Shown: one piece after another, positions 1 through 12,182 of the stretch
Numbering within the stretch: position 1 is the first letter of the stretch
Layout: each line of letters starts with the position of its first letter
Source of the DNA: Siphonodentalium dalli
Lineage: Eukaryota > Mollusca > Scaphopoda > Gadilida > Siphonodentaliidae
NCBI GenBank assembly: GCA_032622095.1
Contig: CP136061.1
Location: 99,115,099-99,179,098, forward strand
DNA length: 64,000 bases
Direction: 5' to 3'
Position numbers and translations under genes: made by a program
The notes under the pieces: model-generated
Told to the model about the DNA's origin: nothing
What the model saw: the letters and a program-made list of their open reading frames with translations, nothing else
The model's database searches: none

Positions 1-2505
1 AACTTATTATCTGAACATTTCCCTCAATTAAATAACTATTTTGGCACTGATATTATCTGTTATTATGAGCTTATTTTTCATTAACACCCCTCCAGATTAA
101 TAACAAGGAATTCCAATGTATACTTTCATAACTGATTAGGGAAAAGACATTAGTATAGAAATGGTTAATGCTCTGCAAATAATACTGACTTTCATGTCAA
201 ATCCCAAAATCAACAACAAATTATTGGTCTACTAGCAATGAAGCAAATATATGCCTGAGAGCTTTCCGATGAATGGCAACAAGCCATATTTCCGACTAAA
301 TCCTGAAACGTTACCCATACTTCTGCTGTGTTTAAGGAGTCGATTAATTAGAGCATTACTGTACCACCGCAGCTCCCGTCATGGAAGGGTTAAGTTCCCT
401 TATATTCAGAGTGTGTGTGGTCACATTGTACTGTCAGAATAGCTATTGAATTTATGTCGACAACAGATATCTGTGTAGCTATCACTTTGTCCGAATAATG
501 ATGTTCAACAATATAATTAGTAACTACAAAACATAATTATTGATGTATTATTCTACCCATATTATAAGTTACAGATGCTTAGTGGTCGGTTATGTTGTCA
601 TGTTTTTGATTCAATGTTTATTCTTTTATGCCCTGGAAACTATATACAACTTATTCTCGAAGAATATATCATCATTAAAATTGAAAATTGAAAAACATTT
701 TTGGATATATAGGCAATGATCCAGGTTTCATGTTTGGGCACCATTTAGGTACTGTCCCGATGGCCGCAGTCCTATGGTCAGAAATGTTGATGGCTTGTGA
801 TTGGGGGAGGGGGGTGAATCTGAGTATGTTCAAAAGCCTTAAAAATATATTGTGCTATTATGTTGATAGATTGTCATATTTTAGATAGCAAATTCTTAAC
901 CCTGATCCCAATGCACATATGACCAAAGTTATTCCCTCCAGCCAACATTTAGCCATAATTGCTTGCAGCGTCATTTTAACACACAAAGACATAACACCAT
1001 TTGATTTGCAATGTCATTGAAGCGCATTGTAAGTCATTGCGTAATTATGATAAGTGGTGAGGGGTACTCTCAATTAACAAGACCCAAACAATTCTGTCAC
1101 ATATTTACTAAAGTATCTTTTATTATTCTTTTCAGTATGTCATAATATTATACTCAAGTTGTATCATCAAATTGTTCATTTTCCCAAAATTTGGTTTATT
1201 ATCAATGGCTTTCAATGTATCAATTAACAATGATACTTACAAAAAATAAAAAAATAACTTCACAGTTAAGTTGGTAATATTAAGGAGTATATATATAGAC
1301 TCAAATTTCCGATAAATAATGTCTCTAAATTTAATTTTTATTTGATTAATTTATTTAATTTAATTCACGCTGATGTAAATTGGTTCACACTGGCAGGGCA
1401 GAACATAAAATAATTGCTAATGGCAATGTTTAATGAGTTATTTACTATGTTTTATTCCAAAAATTCTTGATCATTTTACATACTAGTACCGGTATGTGTG
1501 TGGCACATTACTTCTATTATATTAGTATGTGAATGCTCAAACAATTGTGCTTTATAAACCAAACAGATATCAATATAATTATTGATTCATAATTATTCAA
1601 TTGTTAAAATCTACCTCGACTTTGGGTGTATTTATCCACTATTTGCAAATATCTCCTCATGGCTAAGAGATATCTCCTCATGATTAAGACACGACGAGAT
1701 GCAATTTAAAAAAAAAATGATCAGTAAATTCATCGATTCATGTCCTACGTCAGTGAATTGTAATAACCCATACTGCCCAGAATGTAGACGTTAACGATGG
1801 CACTATAACTCTTAAATTCTGAATGCAAGCACAGTTCGTTTTAGATTTGTTGATCCCGATTTGCTACTTAGTATACCGGTATGCGTGACACTTCAAACCT
1901 GTATGCACCGTGCAGTGACTCCACCCCCTTCCATCACATTCAACAATATACTGTTTTAGCGTTCTATTTGGATCTCATCTAACTGGCCTGGCGGGTTTCT
2001 TCGAAAATGAGGGTAACCTTGGTTTACATAAATGACCACATGCCACACTCCCTCAGGTCCGTCAAATTAAGAAGAACATACACATATGTCTGCTATATCA
2101 CATTTAATCATTTAACCGGGGTTGAAACAATACATATTATGATGGGGTCAGCAGGAAGACAGCCACGGACGAGGTTATGCCAAACACCAGGCTGAGTGCA
2201 CCCCATTTGGGAGTCAGCATGATGTGGATCGTCATATATCGATATCTTGCTGACCCTCAACTGGGCAACATTAGTCGAGGTATTTCTGCAGTTGGATAAA
2301 AAATATCGATATAAAAATAAAAATTCCTTACCTACCTAATACTAGTACCTACCGTAATTTTTTCGCTCCTTTACCGGAAACATACATGTACAATCTTTTT
2401 GGCCTTAACACTTTTATTAATCTATATCATCTCTTTTAGCCCGTTATTTGCAGGTACAGTGCAGGAACATGTTTGGAACTACATTGGAACTACAGAGAAG
2501 AATTC
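1..2505. other. AT-rich stretch without recognised genes
   Basis: I see no coding region, RNA gene or clear transposon end here. Only short chance reading frames occur. AT-rich runs and a few GATATC words (near 1,650-1,690 and 2,235-2,310) are present. It could be intergenic or intronic DNA of a large animal genome. Confidence 0.6.
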
Positions 2506-2973
2506 AATATGATCCAGATCTCTGAGCTTCAGGTAGTGTAGTTCGATGTTCGTACTAAGAATTAAAAGTTCAGCATCATACCCACAGGTTGCATCTATGT
2601 ACCTGTGTATGTACAGCAGGAAATTCTCTAACGTGGTGACCAGGATGAAATTCATACAATGTTCCGCTTCCAGTAAGAAACCGCATCTTTTATTGATCGG
2701 AGAGTCGCGCAGCATATCCCATGTTTATGCCTGGAGCCATCAAAATAACGCCTAATATGATCCTGAGCTTGAGTTTGATGTTCGTACTAAGAATAAAATG
2801 TTCAGCATCGTACCTACAGCTTGCATCTACTAGTATGTACATGTGTATATACTGAAGGAAATTCTCTAATGTGCTGACCAGGATGAAAATCATACAATGT
2901 TCTGCTTCCAATAAGAAACCGCATCTTTGATTGGTCAGACAGTCGCGCAACATATCCCATGTTTACGTCTGGA
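2506..2973. repeat. Two-copy tandem repeat, unit about 240 bp
   Basis: The block starting near 2,506 (TGATCCAGATCTC...) recurs from about 2,758 (TGATCCTGAGCTTG...). Shared words include GATGTTCGTACTAAGAAT, GGAAATTCTCTAA, GAAACCGCATCTTT and CATATCCCATGTTTA. The second unit is interrupted at 2,973 by the hAT-like element and resumes at 4,143 (GGAGCCATTAGCATAACG). The first unit (near 2,730) shows the uninterrupted form, GCCTGGAGCCATCAAAATAACG. Confidence 0.85.
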
Positions 2974-4142
2974 CAGGGATGTGGCTAGAGGGGGGGTGTG
3001 GGGGGTGTCTCACCCCCCCCCCCAGCAGAGAGCTATATTTTCAATAGTTGGAAATTTCATACCTGCCACAACGAAATTTCACACCAACAATAGGTTGAAA
3101 ATGTTCTTGTAGTTTGATTATAAAACAATTTATTGGGGGGAATTTATTGTTTTTCGACCAATATTTGCATATGTTCCTATTTTTGGTCAAAAATTTTGAC
3201 AGAAATGGACATCAGTTGGAAATTTTCCAACCTTAGGGGGGTGAGAGGTTGGAAATTTCCAACACTTGGAAAGCTTGTGTCCTGGTCCCTCCCCCGTGGC
3301 CAGTCAAAAACTTCTAGTTAATTTAAGAAAACAATATTGTCAAACAATTGGTCAACATTGTCATTGGAATTGTCATCAGTTGGAAATTTTCCAACCTAAG
3401 TGGGGGTGTAGGGTTTGAAATTTCCAACAGTAGGAAGGCTTGAGGCTAGTCTAGATGTTAGGATTTTGCGATTTTCTTGTTCAGATTTCAAAATTTTCGC
3501 ACACCGGGCCGAACCATGGTCGGCCCGGTGTGTCATTACCCCATCCACATGGCCAATACAAAATTGCTAATTAGTTTAGCAAAACAATATTTTACTACAT
3601 TTGGTCAAACTTGTAGACATAAATGGTAATCAGTTGAAGAATTTTCCAACCTGAGGGGGAGCATGAGGTTTGAAATTTCCAACACTAGGAAAGCTTCAGT
3701 TGAGGCCAGTCTAGATGCTAGGATTTGCAATTTTCTTGTATATAGTTTTCAAAATTTTCTCACACCGGGCCAAACAACCATGGTCGGCCCAGTGTTTCCT
3801 GGTCTGTTGTCGGTAGCTGCGTGCATTTGTCTGGAATTAGATCACTAGTTGTTTTTTTGGGGAAATTTTCAGGTTAAAATATCTTAATGTTCTTATACTG
3901 GGAAAATAGAAGCATGGCTTATGAATATATAGGAAACTAGGCCTGAGCATGAGGTACCGTACAAGGGGGGGTGCAAATGGAATTATGCAAAAAGTTGTGT
4001 TGGTGTGATTCCGACTCAAGGGGGGGGGGTGCAAATTATGTAAAAAGTTGTGTTGGTGTGATTCCGACTCAAGGGGGGGGGTGCAGTTGGAAATTCCCAA
4101 GGTGGATACCCCGCCAGCGGAGACCCTCTAGCCACATCCCTG
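2974..4142. mobile_element. Non-autonomous hAT-like transposon, copy 1
   Basis: The element starts CAGGGATGTGGCTAGAG and ends with the exact inverse CTCTAGCCACATCCCTG. It is flanked on both sides by the 8-bp duplication CGTCTGGA (2,966-2,973 and 4,143-4,150). An 8-bp target duplication and a CAGGG terminus are hallmarks of the hAT superfamily. At 1,169 bp with no transposase frame it is non-autonomous. Inside are three related modules built around TTGGAAATTTTCCAACC and two hairpins with ACCGGGCC/GGCCCGGT arms (about 3,500-3,533 and 3,761-3,796). A sister copy lies at 49,946-51,056 in the same orientation. Confidence 0.9.
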
Positions 4143-4331
4143 CGTCTGGAGCCATTAGCATAACGGAAACCAAGACCGCTTCATAATTTCATCTCTTTTC
4201 ATGATGTCATATGTTGGAGAGAAGTTTAGGAGATTTTGACATTTTCTGCTGATCATTATGCGGAATAAGTGCCAAATTAATGTGAATGACCAGTACTGAC
4301 TACTGTTGGCAGAACAAATACATGTACGCCA

Positions 4332-4466
4332 TTGTGGTGGATTAATGGTAACATGTCATGACATTGACCATTTTTAGCCTATGTTCAACCTTGTCGCTTT
4401 GTGAATCGGTTGAACATAAACCCGAAGTTGTCAATGTCACACCATGTTACCATCAATACACCACAA
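4332..4466. repeat. Long imperfect hairpin
   Basis: The left arm (TTGTGGTGGATTAATGGTAA, then CATGTCATGACATTGACC and TATGTTCAACC) is mirrored by the right arm (GGTTGAACATA, GTCAATGTCACACCATG, TTACCATCAATACACCACAA). The arms are about 60 bp with a loop of about 12 bases near 4,392-4,405. It may be a foldback MITE; I could not define a target duplication. Confidence 0.75.
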
Positions 4467-4469
4467 CTA

Positions 4470-6217
4470 AACTTATATTAATACAGGAAAGTATTCCTGA
4501 AAATAACATTTTTGCTATAAAATTGGGAAACCATCTTAGACGTTATTATTCAAAATAACATGTAATCACATATTGAATGCATACAATGTGTTCATTTTAT
4601 CTCAGATTTAGAAACCTGAACAATACGTTGAAAATGTTTGGATCTTTAATCTACAGTTAAAGGTGACATATGCAACCGGTTTCATCATTTGGCTAAATAA
4701 TGAATTTAATTGGTTGCCACTTCGGTCAGATGCGATATTTTAGAAACGCTCCTATCTAGTGATGTTTGGCGTAACATTTCAATGTTTTGAGATATGTTTC
4801 GCATTTTGAGTGAAAACTTCATGACCTATCTCCCCATATTTTGTCACATCACCGATTGAGGTTAAAGCATTCGCTGTTGATTTCTACCAACACCTAGCAT
4901 ATTTCTGCAAAATGAAAAGTCAAGTGATACATGTATTCATTCTTTTACAAAGTATATCTTATAATTTTAATTGAATACAGAGCCAATGATACGATTTGAC
5001 CAGAAAAGGAAGAGTTTACGGACTGTCTAAAAATTGTTTTCAAAATCTGATATGATCAAATAGACAATTTTGGGGCTATCCCCTATGGGGCTATGGGCCT
5101 ATTGTGCGACACGATATTTCGCATGTGAAATAGTATTCCTTGAACTCATAAAATATGGGATGGATTCTCATCTAACTGAAAAGTGTGGTAGTTACACAAA
5201 CACAACCTACACTTTTCCACTTTTTGGGATCAGATGTGGGGGCCCAGATCACTCTAAAACTGTTGCATGTCACCTTGAAGAGTTTTTTTCTATTATATCA
5301 TATATTAATTTCAGTATCATCGAGATGTGTGAAGCGTGTGTATTACATAAATACACCAGTTCTAACTAAATTACTCTCTTGAACAAGCTATGCATTAAAG
5401 ATTCTGAAGAAAATATCTGGTATTTCCATTATCCCCAAGAATCTTTACATCAATGTCAGTCAATCACAACATTTAGCAGTAAAGTGATGAAGCCAATCAT
5501 TTTATTGACGATTTTCATCGGCTCCAGAGTTTCTCGACACTTAGCTAAAATAACATAATAAGTTTCCTGTCATATCTGGTCACAATGCTTATTTCACAGT
5601 GTTCACAAACTGGTGATTACAACTAATTTAACACTAATGTGTGTCCATTTGAAGAGTCCAGAAATTATCAATAATAGCCATCAAGGAGAATAGAATTAAG
5701 TATTTCCAAGAATGTCAACAGTTAGCACCCGTTTTTCTTATTCGCCAAAATTCAAGTAACCGGAGATAACATTCTGTCAATCGTAAAACTGCGCTTTGAT
5801 GTTATACAACAGGAATTGCATGCATAAACTATTTATAGTGGCGGTTATGGGACTTATAGTTACATGTGTATATTCATTAGGACTGTTATGTGTAGCTTAT
5901 TCCAGCATGAGAGCCTAATTTTAATGAGAACTGATTATACACATGTGTATCCAGGTGATATACACATGTAAAACTTTATCGTTCTTTTGTATTGACAAGA
6001 CACAACGGGTGTATCCTCATGTCATGTCTGATTTGTCATCTGTATCAGTTGATAGCACATGCATGTCATAAACATCTGATTAGAATCAGGGACATTTTTA
6101 TTGACTTTATAAGCTCTTTGTAACTATACCAGAAATAAAACATTCTGAATGCAAAACATTATGGGCGCAGTGCATGTTCAGCGGAAGTTAGATTGAGATA
6201 AGAATAATATTATTCAT
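4470..6217. other. Gene-free stretch
   Basis: Only short reading frames without family resemblance occur here. The longest, at 5,070-5,369 (99 codons), shows no domain, signal or exon boundary that I recognise. I see no repeats with clear ends. Confidence 0.5.
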
Positions 6218-6341
6218 CATGACCTGAGGTGTGGGGATGGAAAGATCTCACCCCGAGGGGCAAGATATTTCGGCCAATTGTCCGGACCCAATAGCTGGTC
6301 CCGAAGATGAGATTTTTCTATGCCCACATCCCAGGTCATGG
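6218..6341. repeat. Imperfect inverted repeat of about 120 bp
   Basis: CATGACCTGAGGTGTGGG at the left is mirrored by CCCACATCCCAGGTCATG at the right, with weaker pairing inside (AGATCTCACC against GATGAGAT). It is consistent with a small foldback element. Confidence 0.65.
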
Positions 6342-7016
6342 ATTATTTTTCTCCCAAACCCAAGGGCCACATACTAAATGTTTTGTCTTATACCCAATTT
6401 TGGCACATTTCAGTAGTTTCATAACGGTACATCAGGGGAGAAATCTGATGTCAAATTTATGATTTTATTTGATGATTTTAGTATATACTGGAAAAGCAAA
6501 GCATGATACCCACACAAGCTTGGTTAATTGGTTTGAGTGAAATATACATGGCTAGTGAAAACGACATGGTTATGTCATCATTGTTCCTAGCATGAATTAC
6601 GACACATCAATTTATATATTTAGACTGCCAGTCATTGTTAAATTTTCGGAATGACGTGTGGTACCATGCCATTGACCAATATGGTACTAAAGGTGTCCTC
6701 TACCTGGACCAATTACCTCGTTTGCAGCTGTTGTCCACAATTCCGGGATCTCCAAGATATCTCGCTCTACTATCAGATGTCAGATCACTGACAACAATTG
6801 AGTCGCTTGCTGGTGAGGTCAGCCCCATTTATGTGGAAACAGTTTTCTGTTGATAATGGTGATTGGTGATTTCAATTGCCCTTATACATTTACTTGTTGG
6901 CGAATGTGTACCCTGCGTAATTGATCCCCAGAGAATAGCGACACGAGGGGGGAGAGGTACGACTGTTGTCACTCCCGGGCAGCGCATCGGTGAGTTGGTT
7001 GAATGGTTAAATATAG

Positions 7017-7172
7017 AATATCCATACAGTTTGATGAGATACAAGGTTTGTTTTCGCGAGTATGATTCAGCAAATGCCAAATGGGGAACCAAGCTTTAGC
7101 AAGGTCCCCATTTGGGGAATTATATATACGAGTGAAAATAAGCCTTGTATCTCGTTAAACTATATGGGTATT
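7017..7172. repeat. Long hairpin centred near 7,096
   Basis: The left arm carries ATATCCATACAGTTT, GAGATACAAGG, TTTTCGCGAGTAT and CAAATGGGGAACC. The right arm carries their complements in reverse order: GGTCCCCATTTGGGG, ATACGAGTGAAAA, CCTTGTATCTC and AAACTATATGGGTAT. The arms are about 70 bp with a short loop (AAGCTTTAGCAA). Confidence 0.8.
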
Positions 7173-7214
7173 ATTTTTATCCATTGCCAAATTTTAAATA
7201 TCATAATGAAATTA

Positions 7215-7690
7215 ACCATGCATTATTTTACTTTTGTGCAATTTTCCCCACTTATATCTTCTGAACTGATAAAAAACGCTCTTTATTTGTCACATTATTT
7301 TTTTTTGCCCACCCCCCGCCCACTTCATTTGAGGGACAAAGACGCTTTTACCCGCAATTTTCCTACATATTTTCTAATGTGATAAGGAACGCTCTTTATT
7401 GCGTCCTTCAGACGTCAACAGCATCGATGAAATGAGACTGCCACAGTGTGATATAGTTGTCAATAATTTGATGCCCACAGCACCTATCCCATGACATTAA
7501 CCATGCATTATTTTACATTTGTGCAATTTTCCCCACATATCTTTTGAACTGATAAGATGCGCTCTTTATTGGTTATATCATTTTTGGAAATCCCCCACCC
7601 CTTAATCATCTGGGGGTCAAAGGCGTTGTTACCCGCAATTTTTCTACATATTTTCTAATGTGATAAGGAACGCTCTTTATTGCTCATTTT
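7215..7690. repeat. Two-copy tandem duplication with AACGCTCTTTATT motifs
   Basis: The unit ACCATGCATTATTTTAC...GTGATAAGGAACGCTCTTTATTG occurs at about 7,215-7,404 and again at about 7,499-7,690. Each unit begins and ends near a GCTCTTTATT word. The same word, inverted, recurs in the 13-14 kb repeats and in both TTAA elements (16,901 and 43,987). Confidence 0.8.
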
Positions 7691-8013
7691 GCTTCTTTAA
7701 GAGTGATTTCAACAGAATCTACGAAATGACACTCCATTTCAGTTTATCGCTGTTTTTAAAATTTGACGACCCAGATTGCAACCATTTTGGGTACATTATC
7801 AATTATTTAGATAAAATAAGTTTCAGTGTCTGAGGTCTGATAAGATTCCCTTGGTCAAATTTTCAATTCTGAGAATCCATCGATTTTCACGAAATTTACA
7901 TTGTTTTTTTTCCTTTTTGTGTAGGCTAATGTACTTATTCCTGGTAAGAAGCCTTGTGTTGCAATTTATTTTAAGCTAAAAGCACAAATGCTCTGAACTA
8001 TATATATATATAA

Positions 8014-8117
8014 TTATGTTTTTGTTTATTTTGAATAAATATTGAAATTATTTTCTCTATATATATATATATTTATGTTTTTGTTTATTTTGAATAAATA
8101 TTGAAATTATTTTCTCC
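8014..8117. repeat. 59-bp tandem repeat, two units
   Basis: TTATGTTTTTGTTTATTTTG and the following AATAAATATTGAAATTATTT occur twice, starting at 8,014 and 8,073, with a TATATA run before each unit. Confidence 0.85.
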
Positions 8118-8219
8118 ATTGTCATATTTTGTGGTCCACATGTCATTAATATCTTTAGAGGGAAGATTATCCACTAAAAGTTGATTAAATAGCTAGATTG
8201 AGTGATTAGATTGGACCCC

Positions 8220-8585
8220 TTTGAATACCAATTAAAATAGCTAGAACAACCACTCGAGGTAGAATAATTTCCCACCAATAGTAGTTATCAGATTAACTAC
8301 CCGCAGGTAGCAAAAATTCCAACCACTCGCAGGTAGTAAATTTAAATACTGGGTAGTTCATATTCATCCCACTACCTAAAGTAGTTAAAATTTAGCCTAC
8401 CTTTGGGTAGTTAAAATAGCCCCAAGAGGTAGTTATTTCAACCACTGAAGGTAGTTATTTTAACTACCAAATGTATTTAATTTTTTAGCTACCCGCCAGG
8501 TAGTAAAATTAACCTCCCAAGGTAGCGGGATGAATACGAACTACCAAAAGTAGTAAAATTTAACTACTTTTGGGGTTAATTTAGC
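8220..8585. repeat. GGTAGT-rich interspersed palindrome array
   Basis: About 20 copies of GGTAG/CTACC words in both orientations sit in an AT-rich background, for example CTACCCGCAGGTAG and CTACCTAAAGTAG. An inverted pair (GGTAGTTCATATTCATCCCA near 8,350; its near-complement near 8,525) suggests a foldback organisation. The array stops just before arm A of the inverted duplication. Confidence 0.75.
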
Positions 8586-10371
8586 AACTTTGAATTTAGT
8601 GTGCACGTACCTGTCGCGAGCGTTTTTGGCATATATTGCATGCACTCTTATGGTTGAACCCAAGTCTCCCGTCAACGATTCGCCTGGTTTCTGTGAAGCC
8701 GAGTGTTAATAATGCGTCAAATAATGCTAAATACTTGTGATTGCTTATATAACCAGAACATTCATATTTCTCAATAAATTCTTTGACGGAATTTTCGCGT
8801 CCGCGGTTAGTCAAAGTGATTTCTGAAGCCGCCCAGCGTTACTTAATAACGCATCGTCGTTACAAATTGCTAATGCAAAATATTCCGATTTCTTGAAACT
8901 GGTTGGTTGGCGGTGGTTATATTGCCGCTGAGGCTAATATTTGACCGCAACCATGGCGGGCGGGTTAACGTCACGCTTTGTTCAATTTGTTCAAATTTGG
9001 CCATGATAATACTATATTTGGGCCAATTCTCGCGATTATCGTACTATTATCGTATAATAATAAATAAATAATAAATAACATTTTTGTATAGCGTAAAATC
9101 CACCGAAGTGCTCTAAAACGCTTGACATGTTAAACATAAAATACAATTGCAAATATAAGACATAAGTATGGATATCAACATATATGTAGAACTATAAGTG
9201 AGACGTTACTAAAAAATACAAAAGCGCATACAATTACAAATCGAAAAAATTATTAAAAAGTTACTGGTAAATTAGGGGTGATACCATGCTAACAATGCTA
9301 ACAGCGAAAAAAGGGGGTAAAATGCGGGTATATAACAAGCTAAAAATAACATGAAAAGGGGGTAAAATGGGGAAAGAGTACGAGTAAAATTCAATCGAAA
9401 AATATTGCTAAGGTGCTTAATTAGTGATCCAAACAGTATAAAAGATAGAATATTATCAACAATCGTATATTGTCTAATACTGTCTAACAGTATATGTATA
9501 TATATTTTAAAGCCATTTAGATGCCGTTTTTGTTGAGGAACCAGAGACAATGCAATCACGCGGGATTCGCGTCCGCCGTTACTCATCCTCGTCCTCGTTA
9601 TACGGATGACCAGCGTGCTCATGCGAAACCAATTTTTTTCAGATGGAGCTGCTGTTTGAAAGGTTGGATTCCAAGTAACCGAGTGACAGGTTTGTACTGG
9701 TTCTCGTCGGTAGACTCTGCATGTGTTCACGCACGTACGGCGATATGTTCTAGTGTGTATAAAGTATCGTTACATAGTGATTAAAGTAGTTATCCACCGT
9801 ACATTGCTTTTGGAATACCAACAGTGAGGAAGAGTTTGATGTCGAAAGAGGCGTGCACAATTTCAGAGCTTTTCTACCGGCAACTGTAAAGTTTGCCTTC
9901 CGCATGGTATTTGCCATTTCAGACGCACGCGTAAGGTTATAGTTGAACTTAAGCTGAGTTCTTCCAAGGTGGTGACGTTCAGTTGTCTCCATTATATCAC
10001 TGAGGCCGCTTGACCAAGATATCATATTCTGGCTATGTTGAGACCAAGTCTCTTTGGAAACGATGACGGCATTTTTTTGTTCAACTCACAAGAAAATTGG
10101 GTTCATAGTAAAATCAAGATGTTAACTCCAGAGTGACATCCTATTTATCGAGAACATTTCCTCAACATCCTATGGATATTGTATCATTCTGTAACATTTT
10201 CTCGAACAATCTTATTTGTCGCAAACCAATGTATATTGCATCATTCCCATTCCCAGTTGAGGCAGAAGTCTTTATCATCACTATCTCGCAAAGTTTTTCG
10301 GGTCCACCGAATCTATCACAACTCAACGTGCATAATCGGTCGGCGGCGAGAGTCGCCTTCAATTCATCTGT

Positions 10372-10485
10372 GTGTTCCTGACGCATGCGAGATTGTGCAT
10401 CAGATTCCCTTCACGGTGAGTTATCTCTGTGTTCCTGACGCATGCGAGATGATGTTTCAGATTCCCTTCACGGTGAGTAATCATT
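10372..10485. repeat. 57-bp minisatellite, two units (arm A)
   Basis: TGTGTTCCTGACGCATGCGA and the following GTTTCAGATTCCCTTCACGG recur at a 57-bp spacing. The sister arm carries four units (53,757-53,990, opposite strand), so the array length has changed since duplication. Being a multiple of three, the unit leaves local reading frames open on both strands. Confidence 0.85.
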
Positions 10486-10575
10486 TGTTTCCCGCCCGCA
10501 TCTGGTTCATGACCAAGAGTTATTTAATACAATCAATCATGAGCAAATTTAGACATACTAGTAACCTAATTTAAT

Positions 10576-10796
10576 ACGGAATGTCAACTATGTAAAGTAC
10601 CAACTGAAGATAGAACACATCTTATAGCTATATGCCCAGCTTACAACAAAGGCAAAACTACCAGAGCTAAGAAAGTCAACAGCGAACAACAACTTTTGAA
10701 GAAGTGGAGACCATGCAATAACTTGTTAAAACGGACCTATAAATGAGTATCATCGTCTATTGCTGATAGCCTAAAATCCGGGCTATCAAACATTAT
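10576..10796 (+). pseudogene. LINE fragment: cysteine/histidine knuckle and start of RT domain
   Basis: Translation gives a C-x2-C-x9-H-x4-C pattern (ECQLC, then THLIAIC) like the zinc-knuckle region of many LINE ORF2 proteins, then a lysine-rich stretch leading into a sequence that, in arm B, runs straight into SSDQTGYLKGR, an RT-domain motif. In arm A the large insertion at 10,797 separates the two. The knuckle normally lies downstream of the RT, so the order looks rearranged. A stop (TGA after ACCTATAAA) breaks this copy. Confidence 0.5.
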
Positions 10797-11897
10797 GGCC
10801 GGATTCGTCATCTCCGGTTTAAACCTCCGAGTTTAAACCTGGTTTAAACCTACATTGGTGGTCCAGCCAAACCGAGTCTAATGGGGCGTTTTTTGTCGTT
10901 CAGTGGCCAGCTAATTGACAACTGTATTCGGTGATATGAGCATGCAATAAAACTACCCTGTTACCAATCGGACCAGAAGGCAGGCCGATATTACGCTTAT
11001 TGACACGCCATTAATTATCGCGAATGCGTACACGCTCATGGGATTTATTTCAATGAGAAACAGGTATCGCTTATGAACCACTAATCCGATATCATTCTGG
11101 GTTTAAATCAATCTTGCAAATGGCATGTCTCTCAACACGAGATTCACGTGCTGTTCATCACTTTGTTTGTGATTGATTTTCTGCAAGATGGTTTACACGA
11201 AAAGACAAAATGTTGTGTATTTACATGTATATATGTTTATACAAAAGAGTACACGATATGTCTATCTATATGTCTGTCCGTTTGTCTGTTCGCAACTTTT
11301 CTCCCAGACCCTGGACCGATTTCAATCAAATTATGTGTGGTGACTCGGGGTAACTAGGAGGATGGTATAACAGCGTCAGGTTTTCAAAATTTTATTTGAA
11401 AAATAAGAAAAAATGTAATTAAAAAAATATATATATATAGTGTTGTTAAATTGAGAAAGGAGTTGATTCTAAGAAGAAACAAAATGTAAATTAATTTGTG
11501 TTTGTTTTAAATTTAATTAAATGGTTTTTATTTAATTAATATGTTCAAATGATAAAAGGTATCGCCTCTGACGCTGAATAAAGGCTCCATAATCTAGTCA
11601 ATCCTGCACCATGAGGTCAGTCAAGTAAAGGCAATTTGCTTATGAGTATACATCAGAAGCGGCATCTGAACTGTTGGACAGGTTTTAATAAAGAAATATA
11701 TTGCATGCGTTGCTTTTTTCAATGTTATAAATTTCTCGTCATGCAGAAAATATAAAAACTTCACAGGCTTTAAATGAACATGTGAAATGTTATGTGAGTG
11801 TATGGGCGTAACCACATTCAGTAGAGCTTTGCGGTATGATCTACACCAAAATGAGTTATCAAATTTGACCCATAAAAAATATAATTTTAGGATTGCA

Positions 11898-11955
11898 AAT
11901 TACACCCCGTGTACCTGGTATCACCGACCCGGAAGGTATCACCAAACCGGACCGA
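11898..11955. repeat. 57-bp sequence inverted at 18,655-18,712
   Basis: CCGTGTACCTGGTATCACCG followed by ACCCGGAAGGTATCAC and AACCGGACC recurs as a reverse complement at 18,655-18,712 with about five differences. The two copies could be the ends of a 6.8-kb element, but I see no target duplication. Confidence 0.65.
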
Positions 11956-12182
11956 CTGGGAAAGAATTTTCACGCATATAATATGCGAATATTGTGTTTC
12001 TCAATGTAAAACATACGAAGAAGGAATATTTACCCACCCGATGTCAGTCGGTTTTCCCAGATCTAACCATTTACCAATTTTTAGCGAATTATTTCAATAG
12101 TCTTTTCTGTTTTGCTCTCCCAAATTTTCAAGAAAATCTATTCACTAACATAATTAGCGGCCTTCCACACTGCCGCCAATAT

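Larger units (their letters stand above)
8603..10796. repeat. Inverted duplication, arm A, left part
   Basis: This segment is the near-identical reverse complement of about 53,467-55,762. Homology starts at CACGTACCTGTCGCGAG (8,603) and is cut at 10,796 by the large insertion, resuming at 38,744. It holds degenerate fragments of LINE reverse transcriptases and no intact gene. The reading frames here (for example 9,272-9,730 minus) are not preserved as long frames in the sister arm, so I do not call them genes. Confidence 0.9.

Noticed and set aside
9272-9730. 152-codon minus-strand frame in arm A
   Set aside because: It is not preserved as one open frame in the near-identical arm B and resembles no family.
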